From NCBI GenBank assembly GCA_905147135.1, contig LR990042.1:9911545-9975544 (forward strand): a stretch of 64,000 nucleotides of DNA, written 5' to 3'. The notes beneath the pieces are model-generated. The model searched no databases. It was given only the letters and a program-made list of their open reading frames with translations, and was not told the DNA's origin. The stretch is from Blastobasis lacticolella (Eukaryota > Arthropoda > Insecta > Lepidoptera > Blastobasidae). The position numbers were made by a program, and so were the translations under genes. Of this stretch, positions 46,867-57,775 are shown in pieces (the stretch's first letter is position 1; each line of letters begins with the position of its first letter).

Positions 46867-47523
46867 ATACACCCTGCCGGACACTACAACGCCATTTAAT
46901 CATACTTTCACTTTAATAAGTGAAAAGGCACGCGCGCAATCCATTCACACGAATAAGCAGACGCCCAGGCCTTACATAATTCTGTATGGTTGCTGAAAAT
47001 GCTTACCAGTAATGGATAAACATTTTTCTTTGTTTGTTTTAATATTCTAGCTGCCTAGTCATATTTCAGAGCGTTGGGAAAATGAAAAAAGCCCGAGATT
47101 ACATTTCATATTCCGTTATATCACACCTTACCGTAATACCCTGCATTTTCAGGAATATCGTTTTCTTCGGGCTTCAAGAAATTAACAATTATAACAAAAC
47201 ACAAAGTCTTACTTTAACTTAAGCACCAAAAACAAAAGGTGGTTTACAGAGAACTACTCAGAGCGGACATAATTCGGGATTACACCTAAAAGCTTTTAAA
47301 TGGCGTAGAGCTTTTTGCACAGACTTGCAAAAAAGCTTGCTCTACCTGGTAAGCCGTCGTTTGAACTTACCACTGTTGAATAATTAATATAATCTTTGCT
47401 GTGATATCCTGCGAAAACGTAAGTATATCGTTACATAATATCATCTCCATTGTTCAAACAGTAACGACGTTATTTTATAATATTGAGCTTGAAGTATAAG
47501 AGGTTTTCATACAAAAATCACAA
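46867..47523. other. Flank right of the DIRS element
   Basis: No supportable gene. Confidence 0.4.
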
Positions 47524-47862
47524 TCTTCTTGTCGTTTATGTCCCGGTTGTACTCTCGCACACGAGGGCCCGGCGTCTGCTTTGACCATTATCCTGAATTT
47601 GGTAAATCAGATAATTACAGGGAGCGACTGCCATCTGACCTCCATGATCCTGATATCAGGGTAACCTGACCAAATTGTATAATAGTTACTTATTCGTTCG
47701 CATGAATGTGTAGGTTTCATCTCGATGTTTTCTGTCACCGCATCGCTGTCGAGCATCGGTTAGTTTTCAACTAATATGCATAACTCAGAACAGTGTCATT
47801 GGTGGGATTCTAACCTCTCGCTTACGAGTCGGATACCTTAACAACTCAGCCACTGACGTTCC
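47524..47862 (-). mobile_element. SINE-A copy 7
   Basis: Minus-strand copy. Starts (plus) TCTTCTTGTCGTTTATGTCC; the body has ATCTGACCTCCATGATCC; it ends at CCACTGACGTTCC. The B box is damaged (GGGATTCTAACC complement). CACAATCT on both sides is a weak candidate target duplication. Confidence 0.8.
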
Positions 47863-48815
47863 TAAGAGGAAGAGTTTTCCACAATCTGTTGATGAAACAG
47901 AAAACTCTGTTACCCTTTTACTTGAAACTTGCAGGTCTATCTCTAAGTTAGACATTTCATGGTCTTATGTAGCGCTGGTGAATGAAACAGGTAGGTGCAA
48001 CATTATAGGTAGATACTCTGCGGAACATCACGCAACTCCGAGCGTTCTAACTTGTTATAGTATTGCAAATGTTCAACGCTATGGCATTTTACCACCAGGC
48101 ACGTTTGTTACCTAAAAATGGCAAAAAATGCATTTTAATTGTAACCTTAATTCGTCTACTATTTCTAGAATATTTTCTCTAGTAGCCAATAAAATTATTA
48201 AAATGTTTCTTTTTATTTTGTAAAACCATCGTCGTTTTTGAATAATTTTCTTTTTATATCGAAAAGACATTTTCCGAGAGTGGGACGTTCAAACTTTTCG
48301 GCGGTTTCGGAAAATTATGTTGAGATTGGACCGCGCCAAGCCTCGGACAAAGTTGGCCGAAAATATTAACCAAGTAAATAAAAAACCGTATAAGTTCGTT
48401 AAAAAGTTGGGAAATTTAATAACTTTGTTGATCTTAATGTTGATCTTGAAGCATAATCGAGTTTTCCCGAAAGAAAATTTCAAGTTCTATTTCTTGAAGC
48501 AATTAATTGGTTTCTAATTAAACTTATTTACTAACAAAATACAAGTAAATTCAAAAAAGATAAAGGTGCAACGTTAACAACGGAAACTGATAAATTTTAA
48601 ATTCAAAACAGGACACAACAATAAAGATGTCTAAAAGAAACAGATTGTAATGGCACCCATTTCTTACGCTGTCAACAATTCCCAACAATACAAAACAAAA
48701 ATGGTTGCTATTCACCGTATCGTTCATTTCACTCTCCAATATAAAGTATTTTTGTAATGTTGCGATATTTACGAAGATTATACTGATAATTCATATCAAA
48801 GGAAAGCTAAATCAA
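47863..48815. other. Non-coding stretch
   Basis: No supportable gene. The ORFs at 48289-48517 on opposite strands are shadows of AT-rich DNA. Confidence 0.4.
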
Positions 48816-49076
48816 GTAGAGCTCGTCTAGTCTAAAATGACGCGCCCCACTACTTAGTTAGTTGATTTCGATATGTGAGTGCAAATATTGATAACGACAC
48901 TAACTTCATCTGTGTGAGAGCCAATGAACGACGCGTGCTCCTACGTTTGAATTTCACCGGCAACTGAATGACCAATTACAACGGCATTTGTATATGTATT
49001 GCGTCCATATTTTAAACTTGCTTGTGTGCGTTAATGCGATAGTGGGGCGCGTCATTTTAGATTAGACGAGCTCTAC
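48816..49076. mobile_element. TIR MITE (261 bp)
   Basis: The TIRs 48816-48852 and 49040-49076 (GTAGAGCTCGTCTA then a variable base, CTAAAATGACGCGCCCCACTA) are 37 bp with about one mismatch. The interior has no ORF. A second copy of the left TIR starts at 63956 and is cut by the window end. No clear target duplication; superfamily not assigned. Confidence 0.8.
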
Positions 49077-49256
49077 CTAGGTATATTTTCCAGGTGACTG
49101 TTTTATTGTATTGTTGTTGTTGTTCAGTAGTAAATTAAGTTTAAATCTTTTGAGAACAATTTATTCTACAAGGTACTTGGGGCAAGCTTTTACTTGTAAA
49201 TATAATTTTATAATTCTGATTTTTTTCCCTATTTAGTATAAGTATTATTTATTTAT
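49077..49256. other. Short non-coding flank
   Basis: AT-rich sequence with (TTG)n, left of the LOA-like element. Confidence 0.4.
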
Positions 49257-49266
49257 ATGTGTCATG
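49257..49266 (+). repeat. Candidate left target-site duplication
   Basis: ATGTGTCATG here and again at 55393-55402, directly after the CCTAAA repeats that end the LOA-like element. Confidence 0.55.
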
Positions 49267-50098
49267 ACGTCATGTAAGGGGTGGGGGTGATAGTCTGGGC
49301 CCTGGGGTGGTAATCCAGTTGGGGGGAGAGCCACCAGTAAGCACCAGGAAACAACATCTTGCCCAGTGCATGCCCGGGAAGTGGACCCGGGCAATGGCAC
49401 CTATCATCAAGTCCTCACATGACGTCCGCGTCGTCCACCCTGGTAATGCTGCGGCTCACAACGAGTCCACACCTGGAGATTCAAACTCCGCTCGGAGCCG
49501 TAGTAGCGGACATGTGATGTGGCGAAGGCGAACAACCGGCGCCATAACCGGTCCCCTCCAACTCGTCCTTACCCCGACTGGCATGTGGCACAACAGTCGG
49601 GGGCCTTCTGTCGCGTCATCCAGCTAGACAGCAGGTAGGGCAACTTGTGCCACCCACGTGTTTGTGCCGTGCGTGGAGACCCGTACGGGGGGATGAAGGG
49701 ATCCTGGAGGCTGAGCGTTGGGTGGGCCGGTCGTTGGTTTAAGTGCCCGCCTAAACGCAACACTCCTCTTCGGCCTGGATTTCTCCTCAAACGGGCGGTT
49801 GTAGGTTAGCCACCTATGATCAATCGGCTGAGGCATCCCGTAAGAGGGCCGCTAGGCTAGGTCGCCGGTTTGTAGGGGGACGGACGGACGGATGGGCGTT
49901 CTGTGCGACAGCTGCGGTTCCACTGCGGTAGTCGCGTCAGGGCACCTGACCAGTTCCGGCCCGACACTCTCTGCAAAAAGGGACCTATATCTCTGGGGTA
50001 GTTCTGGCGGTGCGTGAACTTTTCGCGTGCCGTCCCCACTTTGCGGGCTCCAAGGAGGGTGGAACGCCGCCAGAGATGAATTTTTGATCGATCTTTTT

Positions 50099-51700
50099 AT
50101 GGATAATAAATTCAAAACCAACCCAAACCCTTTGGCAGCATCCCTTAATGCGCCAACAACAACCGCAGCCTGTACAGGCTCGGTATCACAAATACCAGCA
50201 GCTCCTGCGCCAACTTTGGTAGCACCAGGAGATGTACCCACATCACCAGCGGCTGAAGCTGCAAGTACGGCAATGGACCTATCCGACCTACAGGAGGCCA
50301 TGCCGAGCGTCACTCCGAGGAAGACATCGTCTCTAAGGAGGGATATCTCGGGCGTGGGCGGACCCGGACCACAGCCGACAGCGGCATCAGCCAAATCAAC
50401 AAAGCAAAAAAAGAAAAAAAAGCGAGTCTCTAGCAAAGTGAGGCGCGAGAAGGCGAAAGCCAAGGCGAAGAAGGCTAGGGATCTCGAGGCAGATGGCAAC
50501 AGGGCGCTTTCATCAGTGGAGGCGACCCCGAGCCCAAGCGCGTTGCCGGCCGCAGCAACCTCAGTGGTAGCAGCGACGGCCAGTGCTAAGGCAGTGCCAA
50601 CAGCCAGAGGAGGACCAGAGCCTTTTAAAGCCCGCTTGTATAGAGGCAAAAGAGCAGGGAAGCAAGTGGCGTCACGTCAGTCGACCCCGGTCGTCGAGAC
50701 GAAAGACGACAGCAGCAAGCCCGCAAAACGGAATCGCCCGGACGATTCAATAACACCAACGGACGTTGCAAAACGGCCAAAAACAAAACGCCATCCGGAG
50801 GGCTCCGTGAACTACGCCGACGCGCTGAAGTCAAAAGACTTGTGCATGGCGATACTCACGGAGCCATTCCGCGAACTCAAGGCGGAACACCTCGAGGCCA
50901 TTGAGGCCGAGATCGACGAGGCAATTGACCGGCAACTGGGGATTCCCAGCGGCAGTGCTTCGGCGACCTCGGCCCCAGGCTTTAGGGGACGACCTATACT
51001 AGGCGAGGGGGTTGTCAAGCTTTGGTGCTGGGACGATCGCTCGGTGGAATGGCTCCGCAACAATGTGGAGACGTTCAAAACACCACACCCTGGTACCAGA
51101 CTGGTGGTAAAACGCCAGTCTGAATTGCCGAAAAGGGTCAAGGCGTACGTCCTAATACCAAAGTACGGGGGCGAAGGCTTGGACATTGTCCGGCGTCGCC
51201 TCGTAGGACAAAACCCGTGGCATGCCGTCGACCAGTGGGCCGTGTATCACTCGGAGGTGCAGGAGGAGAAGGGGCAACTCCGTCTGATACTGGGCATACT
51301 GCAGGCCGACGTAGCCCTTCTAGATAAGAACGGGAGACGACTGTGCTACAGAGTCGGCTCCGTGTACGTCAAGTACGGGGATGAGGAGAGCGCTAGTGCG
51401 GCTGACGCACCCGTGCCTCCCCAGGAGCAGCAGATACAGCCAAACCTCGACCCTGGGGCCCTCCCTGGGGGCGAGGGGGATCCTCAAGGCAAACCCAGTC
51501 GCACGACTGAGGTCAGCCAGGGGAAACCAGGCCGCGTCACCGCTGTTCCTACCCAGGTCTCGACCACAGCGAGGCCTCCTGATGCTTCTAAGAAGCGACA
51601 GGAAGCTACGCTAACGGCGGACAGGGAATCCTCGTCCGAAGAGGAGAGGGAGTTGTTAGGTAGTGATGGCTTCGCTACATATGACTCCAGCTCCTCTTAA
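50099..51700 (+). CDS. ORF1 of the LOA-type element (533 aa)
   Basis: The start is the ATG at 50099 (MDNKFKTNPN); the frame is open 24 codons farther from a GTG. The N-terminal half is low-complexity Ala/Pro/Thr with a strongly basic block (KQKKKKKRVSSKVRREKAKA). The second half has a folded domain of about 160 residues (from YADALKSKDLCMAILTEPF through WCWDDRSVEWLRNNVETF to YRVGSVYVKYG). It resembles a domain of unknown function (DUF4780-like) seen in insect retroelements. The tail is charged (SSSEEERELLGSD). No CCHC knuckles, unusual for an ORF1 of this group. Presumed role: RNA-binding/RNP assembly. Its end overlaps ORF2 by 35 nt. The minus-strand ORF at 49852-50649 is a shadow. Confidence 0.8.
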   Translation: MDNKFKTNPNPLAASLNAPTTTAACTGSVSQIPAAPAPTLVAPGDVPTSPAAEAASTAMDLSDLQEAMPSVTPRKTSSLRRDISGVGGPGPQPTAASAKSTKQKKKKKRVSSKVRREKAKAKAKKARDLEADGNRALSSVEATPSPSALPAAATSVVAATASAKAVPTARGGPEPFKARLYRGKRAGKQVASRQSTPVVETKDDSSKPAKRNRPDDSITPTDVAKRPKTKRHPEGSVNYADALKSKDLCMAILTEPFRELKAEHLEAIEAEIDEAIDRQLGIPSGSASATSAPGFRGRPILGEGVVKLWCWDDRSVEWLRNNVETFKTPHPGTRLVVKRQSELPKRVKAYVLIPKYGGEGLDIVRRRLVGQNPWHAVDQWAVYHSEVQEEKGQLRLILGILQADVALLDKNGRRLCYRVGSVYVKYGDEESASAADAPVPPQEQQIQPNLDPGALPGGEGDPQGKPSRTTEVSQGKPGRVTAVPTQVSTTARPPDASKKRQEATLTADRESSSEEERELLGSDGFATYDSSSS

Positions 51701-54700
51701 CTTTATAAGCGTACTACAGATCAACCTCCAACACAGTCAGACTGCAACGGCTTCCCTACGCAGGTTGTTGGAGGTACAAACATCGACCGTAGCCATGATC
51801 CAGGAACCGTGGATCAGGGGGGGGAGGGTCTACGGTCTGAGCAGCTTGGGAGGCGACCTAATTTATGACACCACGGTGGGTAATCCTCGTACGTGTATAT
51901 ACGTCCCCAAGCATGTCAGCGCCGTACTCCTAACAGAGTATTGTTCCAGGAATCTGACTACTGTCAGGACCAGGAACGCGCCCAACAGCAACCTGCCGCC
52001 GATGGTGCTCGCGTCGGCGTACCTTCCGAGTGACGCTGAGGCACCCACACCGGAGCTGGCAGGTCTGATCCAGCACTGCGAAGCAGAGGACCTAGAGGTA
52101 ATCATCGCAACGGACGCAAACGCGCACCACCCATTGTGGGGGAGCGAGACCGCGAACGGCAGAGGTGAGGATCTCATTAATTATCTTATGACAACCAAAC
52201 TCTCGTTAATAAATCGGGGCGCAGAACCCACTTTTGTAACACGAAGGGCTCAAACAATAATAGATCTGACATTAGCATCGGACCGGGCATCTAACCTAAT
52301 TTCGGACTGGCATGTGTCTGACGAGGCTTCATGCTCTGACCACCGCTGGGTCAGATTTAAATTGAACATAGAAAACCGGGAAAGGAGTGTGAGCAGAAAT
52401 CCTCGCAAAACTGACCGTATTAGGTACGCGATCGGTGCGGAGAAATCCCTAGCGAAGATAGTAATACCACCCACCTACCATACAGACAATGACATAGACA
52501 AACAGGTTGACAAGATAACGTTGACTCTAACAGACGCCTACGAACAGACATGCCCCCTAACTTCCCCCCAGTCGGGACCAAAACCGCGACACCAGTGGTG
52601 GGGACCTGAGCTGGAGAAACTTAAAAGGAAACTTAGGAAACAGTTCAATAGGGCCAAAAACACTAGATGCGACAGTGACTGGGATACCTACAAGGAGACC
52701 CAGAATAAATATAAGAAGTGTGTCCGGCAACGGAAGGAGGAGTGCTGGAGACGCTTCTGCTCCAGTATAGAATCGAACACCCAGGCTGCTAGGATAAAAA
52801 ACGTACTCAGTAACGATAAAGTCCACAACCTAGGATCACTAATCAAACCTGATAAAACATATACCAAAACGGACTCGGATGTATGTGAACTACTGCTAGG
52901 CACGCACTTTCCAGGCTGCGAAATTAAAAATGAGCAGACATGGAGTGAGACAGCGGAACACCACCCGAGTGAAGCAGAATGGGAACAAGTTGAGAAAGTT
53001 GTGACCAGAGATAAGGTAAGATGGGCAATGGACAGTTTCCTACCATACAAGGCACCAGGCCCGGATGGAATATTCCCCGGCCTCCTGAAATGGTGTGGTG
53101 GGAGACTACTTGATCATTTGGTCAGTATATACCGAGCCTGCCTTGCTAAAAGATATATACCATTGAAGTGGAGAGAGGTAAGGGTTGTGTTTATTCCGAA
53201 GCCCGGCAAAAGTGACTATACACAACCCAAAGCTTTCAGGCCCATCAGCCTGACATCGTTCCTGCTGAAGGTGCTAGAGAGAATATGCGACAGAGACATT
53301 AGAGACTCGGCGCTAATAAAGTACCCTCTCCACAAAAATCAGCATGCCTACACTGCAGGTAAAAGCACAGAATCAGCATTGCATAGCGTAACGACTCACA
53401 TCGAACACGCTATGACGTCTAAGCAATCCACTCTAGGAGTCTTCATAGACATAGAAGGTGCTTTTGACAAAACACACTTTGGGAGCATCAATCAGGCACT
53501 GATTAAGCACGGAGTCAAGGATACCATAGCCGGATGGATCGACTCAATGCTGAGACGCAGGGCCGTTCGAATAACGATAAATAACACAACCAGAGCAGTG
53601 GTCGCTAGGGGATGCCCACAGGGTGGGGTCTTATCTCCATTATTATGGAATATTGTAGTCAATGAGCTGATAAGCCGGTTAAATGACAACAGATTCCATA
53701 CAATTGGCTATGCAGATGACATAGCCATACTTATTAGCGGACCATTCGAGAACGTTCTATGCGACCTCATGGGGTCTGCATTAAAAATAGTCGAAAGCTG
53801 GTGTAGTGAGCACGACCTCTCGGTCAATCCATCTAAGACAGAGATGGTCCTGTTCACACACAAGAGGAATCTGGGAGAACTCAGACTCCCCAAGCTATTC
53901 GGTACCAAACTATCCTTAACAGACGAGGTCAAATACCTTGGGGTCATTTTCGACAAAAAGCTGTTATGGAACAAACATCTGGAACACAAACTGGCCAAAG
54001 CCAGCATCTCGCTGTGGCAGTGCAGCAGACTTCTTGGCAAAACATGGGGAATCTCCCCCAGGATTGCCAGGTGGCTGTATACAGCCGTGGTGAGGCCCTT
54101 CGTTGCCTATGGCGCGGTGGCCTGGTGGTCCAGAACCAAGCTCAATACAGCGGTCAACAGGCTGCAACGGTTCCAGAGAATGGCATGCTCTGCCATAACG
54201 GGCTGCATGCGCTCGACACCAACAGCTTCACTTGAAGTACTACTGGGACTGCCACCTCTTGATCTGCATATACAGCAGGAGGCAAAGATGGCAATTCTAA
54301 GACTTAAGATAACAAAACAATGGAACAATAAACTTGGCTCCCATCGAACCTTATGGGAAACAATGGTTCAGAGTAACCCTATGTTTGAAGCCAAGTGTGA
54401 CCGAATCGCGAAACAGTTCACTTTCGGCAAAAGATACCAGATACAAACTGCGGAAACGGAGGCGGACTGGTCTGGGATAAGAGAAGTCCGTATCTACACG
54501 GACGGATCCAAGACCGACCAAGGCACCGGTGCAGGAATCTTCTCGCTGGATCTGAATATTAAGAGTTCCATACCACTAGGGGAACATAGTACCATATTCC
54601 AATGCGAGTGTGTAGCAATCACACAGGCTGCCATGCGAGTAAAGAGACTCGGTATAAGAGACCAGGGCATCCGAATCTTATCGGACAGTATGTCGGTCTT

Positions 54701-55313
54701 GATGGCATTGGGAAAGAACAGTATAAACTCTGCCCTAATCCTGGAGTGCCACCAGGCGCTTGAAGATATCTCCCTGACAAACAGGGTTACGATACAATGG
54801 ATCAAGGGTCACAGCAATTCAATGGGGAACGACGCCGCCGATGAGCTGGCAAGAAAGGGATCAGGGATGGAAAGTGCTGGTCCCCCTCCGTCCCTACCCC
54901 TCTCTTTTAACACACTGCGAGCATGGGTGAGCAAACACACAACGGACCAGCACAATAAACGTTGGCAAAACACAATTGGATGTAGACAGTCAAAGTTGGT
55001 GGTGACCGAACGATCGCCAAAACTAACTAATAAACTGCTAGATCTCAAACGGACAGAACTCAGGACAGTAGTTGGCACAATAACAGGACACCTCCCCCTG
55101 AACAAACTACTGTTCATGATAGGAGCTACGGACAGCCCTCTATGCAGGGGATGCCTAGTAGACGAGGAAACAGCGGCCCATGTGGTCCTGGAGTGTGAGG
55201 GACTTAAGGACCACAGGGTAAAAATCGCATTAGGAACAGGGTCCCTCCGAGAGATCTGCGAGCGTCCGAAGAGACTGCTGGACTTCTGGAGGGAGCTGGG
55301 CTGGCTAAATTAG
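51666..55313 (+). CDS. ORF2: endonuclease/reverse transcriptase/RNase H (1215 aa)
   Basis: The ATG at 51666 lies inside the ORF1 end (+1 relative frame). Domains in order: APE-type endonuclease (LQINLQHSQTA, MIQEPWIRGG, TDANAHHPLWGS, SDHRWVRF; residues about 10-240). RT (YKAPGPDGIFPGLLKW, FRPISLTSFLLKVLERI, FIDIEGAFDKT, GCPQGGVLSPLLWN, YADD at 53709-53720; about 440-720). RNase H (IYTDGSKTDQGTGAG, LSDSMSVLMALG, WIKGHSNSMGNDAADELAR; about 940-1060). C-terminal CX2CX8HX4C (CRGCLVDEETAAHVVLEC). It nicks target DNA and primes reverse transcription there. All motifs are intact. RNase H next to an APE endonuclease argues for the I/LOA group over CR1 or jockey. Confidence 0.93.
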   Translation: MASLHMTPAPLNFISVLQINLQHSQTATASLRRLLEVQTSTVAMIQEPWIRGGRVYGLSSLGGDLIYDTTVGNPRTCIYVPKHVSAVLLTEYCSRNLTTVRTRNAPNSNLPPMVLASAYLPSDAEAPTPELAGLIQHCEAEDLEVIIATDANAHHPLWGSETANGRGEDLINYLMTTKLSLINRGAEPTFVTRRAQTIIDLTLASDRASNLISDWHVSDEASCSDHRWVRFKLNIENRERSVSRNPRKTDRIRYAIGAEKSLAKIVIPPTYHTDNDIDKQVDKITLTLTDAYEQTCPLTSPQSGPKPRHQWWGPELEKLKRKLRKQFNRAKNTRCDSDWDTYKETQNKYKKCVRQRKEECWRRFCSSIESNTQAARIKNVLSNDKVHNLGSLIKPDKTYTKTDSDVCELLLGTHFPGCEIKNEQTWSETAEHHPSEAEWEQVEKVVTRDKVRWAMDSFLPYKAPGPDGIFPGLLKWCGGRLLDHLVSIYRACLAKRYIPLKWREVRVVFIPKPGKSDYTQPKAFRPISLTSFLLKVLERICDRDIRDSALIKYPLHKNQHAYTAGKSTESALHSVTTHIEHAMTSKQSTLGVFIDIEGAFDKTHFGSINQALIKHGVKDTIAGWIDSMLRRRAVRITINNTTRAVVARGCPQGGVLSPLLWNIVVNELISRLNDNRFHTIGYADDIAILISGPFENVLCDLMGSALKIVESWCSEHDLSVNPSKTEMVLFTHKRNLGELRLPKLFGTKLSLTDEVKYLGVIFDKKLLWNKHLEHKLAKASISLWQCSRLLGKTWGISPRIARWLYTAVVRPFVAYGAVAWWSRTKLNTAVNRLQRFQRMACSAITGCMRSTPTASLEVLLGLPPLDLHIQQEAKMAILRLKITKQWNNKLGSHRTLWETMVQSNPMFEAKCDRIAKQFTFGKRYQIQTAETEADWSGIREVRIYTDGSKTDQGTGAGIFSLDLNIKSSIPLGEHSTIFQCECVAITQAAMRVKRLGIRDQGIRILSDSMSVLMALGKNSINSALILECHQALEDISLTNRVTIQWIKGHSNSMGNDAADELARKGSGMESAGPPPSLPLSFNTLRAWVSKHTTDQHNKRWQNTIGCRQSKLVVTERSPKLTNKLLDLKRTELRTVVGTITGHLPLNKLLFMIGATDSPLCRGCLVDEETAAHVVLECEGLKDHRVKIALGTGSLREICERPKRLLDFWRELGWLN

Positions 55314-55392
55314 CACGCCTTAACTACGTACAAAGGACCAAGTTTGAGTTCAAGTGCGGAAAAAGGAGCCCATTAACCTAAACCTAAACCTA

Positions 55393-55984
55393 ATGTGTCA
55401 TGTAAATATACAAACACTAAACTTAATTAAAGATAAAAAATTTGCCCAAGATCCCCAGTAACCGGGTAAGTGCCCAGAAGCCTGGCCGCATTACCCCGCT
55501 GGATAGCGAGGCTAATTCTCTAGCCGAAGTAGAGACCAGCCTGGTCATTAGATGAAAATTGCTTTTGAATAATTATGTTAGTACAATTACAATACAATAC
55601 AAAATGCGTTTATCAACACTCATAGTGTAATGTTCCAATTACATATTCGAAAACAGTCGTTTAAGGGTACACTTTTTTCACGCCAGTCCATGAAATTTAA
55701 AAAATTACTTTTCGATTTAGCATTTCCCATGCCTACTATTTTCATTACAGTTGTATCGAAAAATAACTTTTTAATAATTATTCAACAATTAATTTTTTTA
55801 AATTTTGTCGCGCACCTGGACTCGACGAAATGTAGGCTGAATACCTAGATGTCTTTAACAAATTCAAAATCTAAATTTTCTTGATAATATTTATGTGTAA
55901 TTCTTTTCCTCATTATTGTAATTAGTGTTTGTAAAGGTTTTTTCTTATTTGAAGCAAATAAATAGATAAATGTGAAAGTAGTAA
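55393..55984. other. Spacer between two LINEs
   Basis: Starts with the right ATGTGTCATG copy. A GC-richer part (55441-55553, with CCCAGTAACCGGGTAAGTGC) could be read as a short open frame ending at a TGA. It may be a fragment of another LINE 3' region. No gene. Confidence 0.35.
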
Positions 55985-57775
55985 AGTGAATTTCGTTATT
56001 TCCACGACAATCTACTTAATTCCTCCCAGGCTAACACCTGGAAGTTCCTGAGATCAGTGGGAGTTGGCAAGCCCCAAACTTCTCATGTCAAATCTTCTTT
56101 TTGTCCAGAGGTTCTAAACCAGCACTTTTCTACTGTATCACAACTGGATGATGCTACTAAATCTGATACAATCGATTTCATTGGGTCCTTGCCCGTGTCG
56201 CCGACAGTCTTTAATTTCAGCTCTGTCACTGAGGATGAAGTTAGGAAAACCTTTTTCTCCATAAAGTCCAAGGCGACGGGATGTGATGATGTGAGCAGAA
56301 TGATGGTGATTCATATTTTAGATTTTGTATTACCCATTCTCACACATATCATCAATCACTCTCTTTCGTCACATTCATTCCCTTGTGAGTGGGGTAAAGC
56401 ATTCGTTGTCCCGCTCCCCAAGGTATCTGCGCCTAGCTCTTTAAATCATTTGAGACCAATCTCAATACTGCCATTTTTGTCAAAAATTCTTGAAGCTGTT
56501 GTACATAAACAAACATCTGCCTTTGTTAATAATAACTCTCTTTTAAGTCCATTTCAATCGGGTTTTCGGCCGGGGCATAGCACTACCACGGCTCTGCTTA
56601 AAATCACAGAGGATGTCAGGGAAGCCATGGAAAATACTAAACTAACTATCATTATCCTAATAGATTTCTCTAACGCTTTTAACAATGTAGATCATGACAT
56701 CTTACTGGCTATCCTGTCGCAGCTTGGGTTCTCATCCTCAGTGACTGGCTGGTTCTCGTCATATCTTCGCGGTCGGCAGCAGGCAGTTCGCGCTGATGGA
56801 GTAGTGTCCAATTGGTGTGATCTTGTCGCTGGTGTTCCGCAAGGCGGCATTTTATCCCCTCTGCTATTTTCTCTATTTATCAATTATGTTACTCACAAAC
56901 TTAAGTGCTCTCACCATCTTTATGCGGATGACTTGCAGCTGTATGCCAGTGCTGATGCTGCGAACATTGCCGAGGCTGTTGATGCCCTAAATGGCGACTT
57001 GAACCATATCTATGACTGGTCTCGTAAGTTTGGCATTTCTGTAAATCCGTCGAAATGCCAAGCCATGGTCGTGGGCAGCTCTCGACTGGTTGGTCGCCTT
57101 GATTTGGCAAATGTTCCACCAGTGTATTTCAATAATGTTCCTATTCCGTTTACTTCTTCTGTAAAAGATCTTGGTCTTGTTATCGATAGTACTTTGAGCT
57201 GGTCGGATCAGCTGACAGAGGTGAGCAGAAAGGTAACGGGGACATTACGGTGCCTTTATCGACTTAAATTTTTTCTTCCCTCTTCCACCAAACTTTTGCT
57301 CGTACAATCGATTATATTACCAATTATTGACTACGCTGATGTGTGCTGCTCTGACGTCAATCAGGATCAACTGAATAAATTGGAACGCCTACTCAACAAC
57401 TGTATCCGTTTTATATATGGTTTGCGCAAATACGACCACATTTCATCATTTCGTGCAAAGCTGAAGTGGCTTCCTATACGGCACCGCCGTAACTTGCGCG
57501 TTCTTTCTCTTCTTTTTTCCATACTGAAGGATCCAGTTGTACCGGAGTATTTGAAATGTAAATTTCAATTCCTCTGCGATACTCATAAGCGCAATCTTCG
57601 CTCTTCTGATACTCTCTGTTTAAATCTTCCACTTCACCGCACTGGTTTTCTCGCCAACTCTTTCTCGTTAATGGCAGCAAGGTTGTGGAATGATCTTCCG
57701 ATCGATATAAGACGAAGCCCCAACAAACCTTCCTTCAAAAAAGCTGTTCGAGAGCATTTTCTAAATTCTTTGTAA
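55985..57775 (+). CDS. Partial LINE ORF2: reverse transcriptase (596 codons)
   Basis: The frame is open from 55985, just after a stop, and has no proper start; the GTG at 56057 is internal to a conserved NTWKFLRSVGVGK block. The endonuclease is missing. RT motifs: LRPISILPFLSKILEAVVHK, FQSGFRPGHSTTTALL, IIILIDFSNAFNNVDHD, GVPQGGILSPLLFSLFINYV and the catalytic YADD at 56921-56932, then the thumb and a C-terminal RKYDHISSFRAKLKWLPIRH and ARLWNDLPIDIR, typical of CR1/jockey-superfamily LINEs of arthropods. No stop interrupts it, suggesting a recent insertion, but without endonuclease and promoter it cannot act alone. Confidence 0.88.
   Translation, partial: SEFRYFHDNLLNSSQANTWKFLRSVGVGKPQTSHVKSSFCPEVLNQHFSTVSQLDDATKSDTIDFIGSLPVSPTVFNFSSVTEDEVRKTFFSIKSKATGCDDVSRMMVIHILDFVLPILTHIINHSLSSHSFPCEWGKAFVVPLPKVSAPSSLNHLRPISILPFLSKILEAVVHKQTSAFVNNNSLLSPFQSGFRPGHSTTTALLKITEDVREAMENTKLTIIILIDFSNAFNNVDHDILLAILSQLGFSSSVTGWFSSYLRGRQQAVRADGVVSNWCDLVAGVPQGGILSPLLFSLFINYVTHKLKCSHHLYADDLQLYASADAANIAEAVDALNGDLNHIYDWSRKFGISVNPSKCQAMVVGSSRLVGRLDLANVPPVYFNNVPIPFTSSVKDLGLVIDSTLSWSDQLTEVSRKVTGTLRCLYRLKFFLPSSTKLLLVQSIILPIIDYADVCCSDVNQDQLNKLERLLNNCIRFIYGLRKYDHISSFRAKLKWLPIRHRRNLRVLSLLFSILKDPVVPEYLKCKFQFLCDTHKRNLRSSDTLCLNLPLHRTGFLANSFSLMAARLWNDLPIDIRRSPNKPSFKKAVREHFLNSL

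Larger units (their letters stand above)
49267..55392 (+). mobile_element. Full-length I/LOA-type non-LTR retrotransposon
   Basis: A roughly 6.1-kb element with a GC-richer 5' UTR (about 49267-50098), overlapping ORF1 and ORF2, and a 3' end in tandem CCTAAA-type units (ACCTAAACCTAAACCTA at about 55377-55391). Bounded by a candidate 10-bp duplication ATGTGTCATG. ORF2 combines an APE-type endonuclease, RT, RNase H and a CCHC tail, which places it in the I superfamily (LOA- or I-like; a sequence tree is needed to choose). Both ORFs are uninterrupted, so it is young. The alternative right end is the TACAATACAATACAA stretch near 55590. Confidence 0.8.

Noticed and set aside
49852..50649. Long minus-strand ORF (265 codons)
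   Set aside because: Antisense to the Ala/Pro-rich start of LOA ORF1; Ala/Leu-rich shadow.
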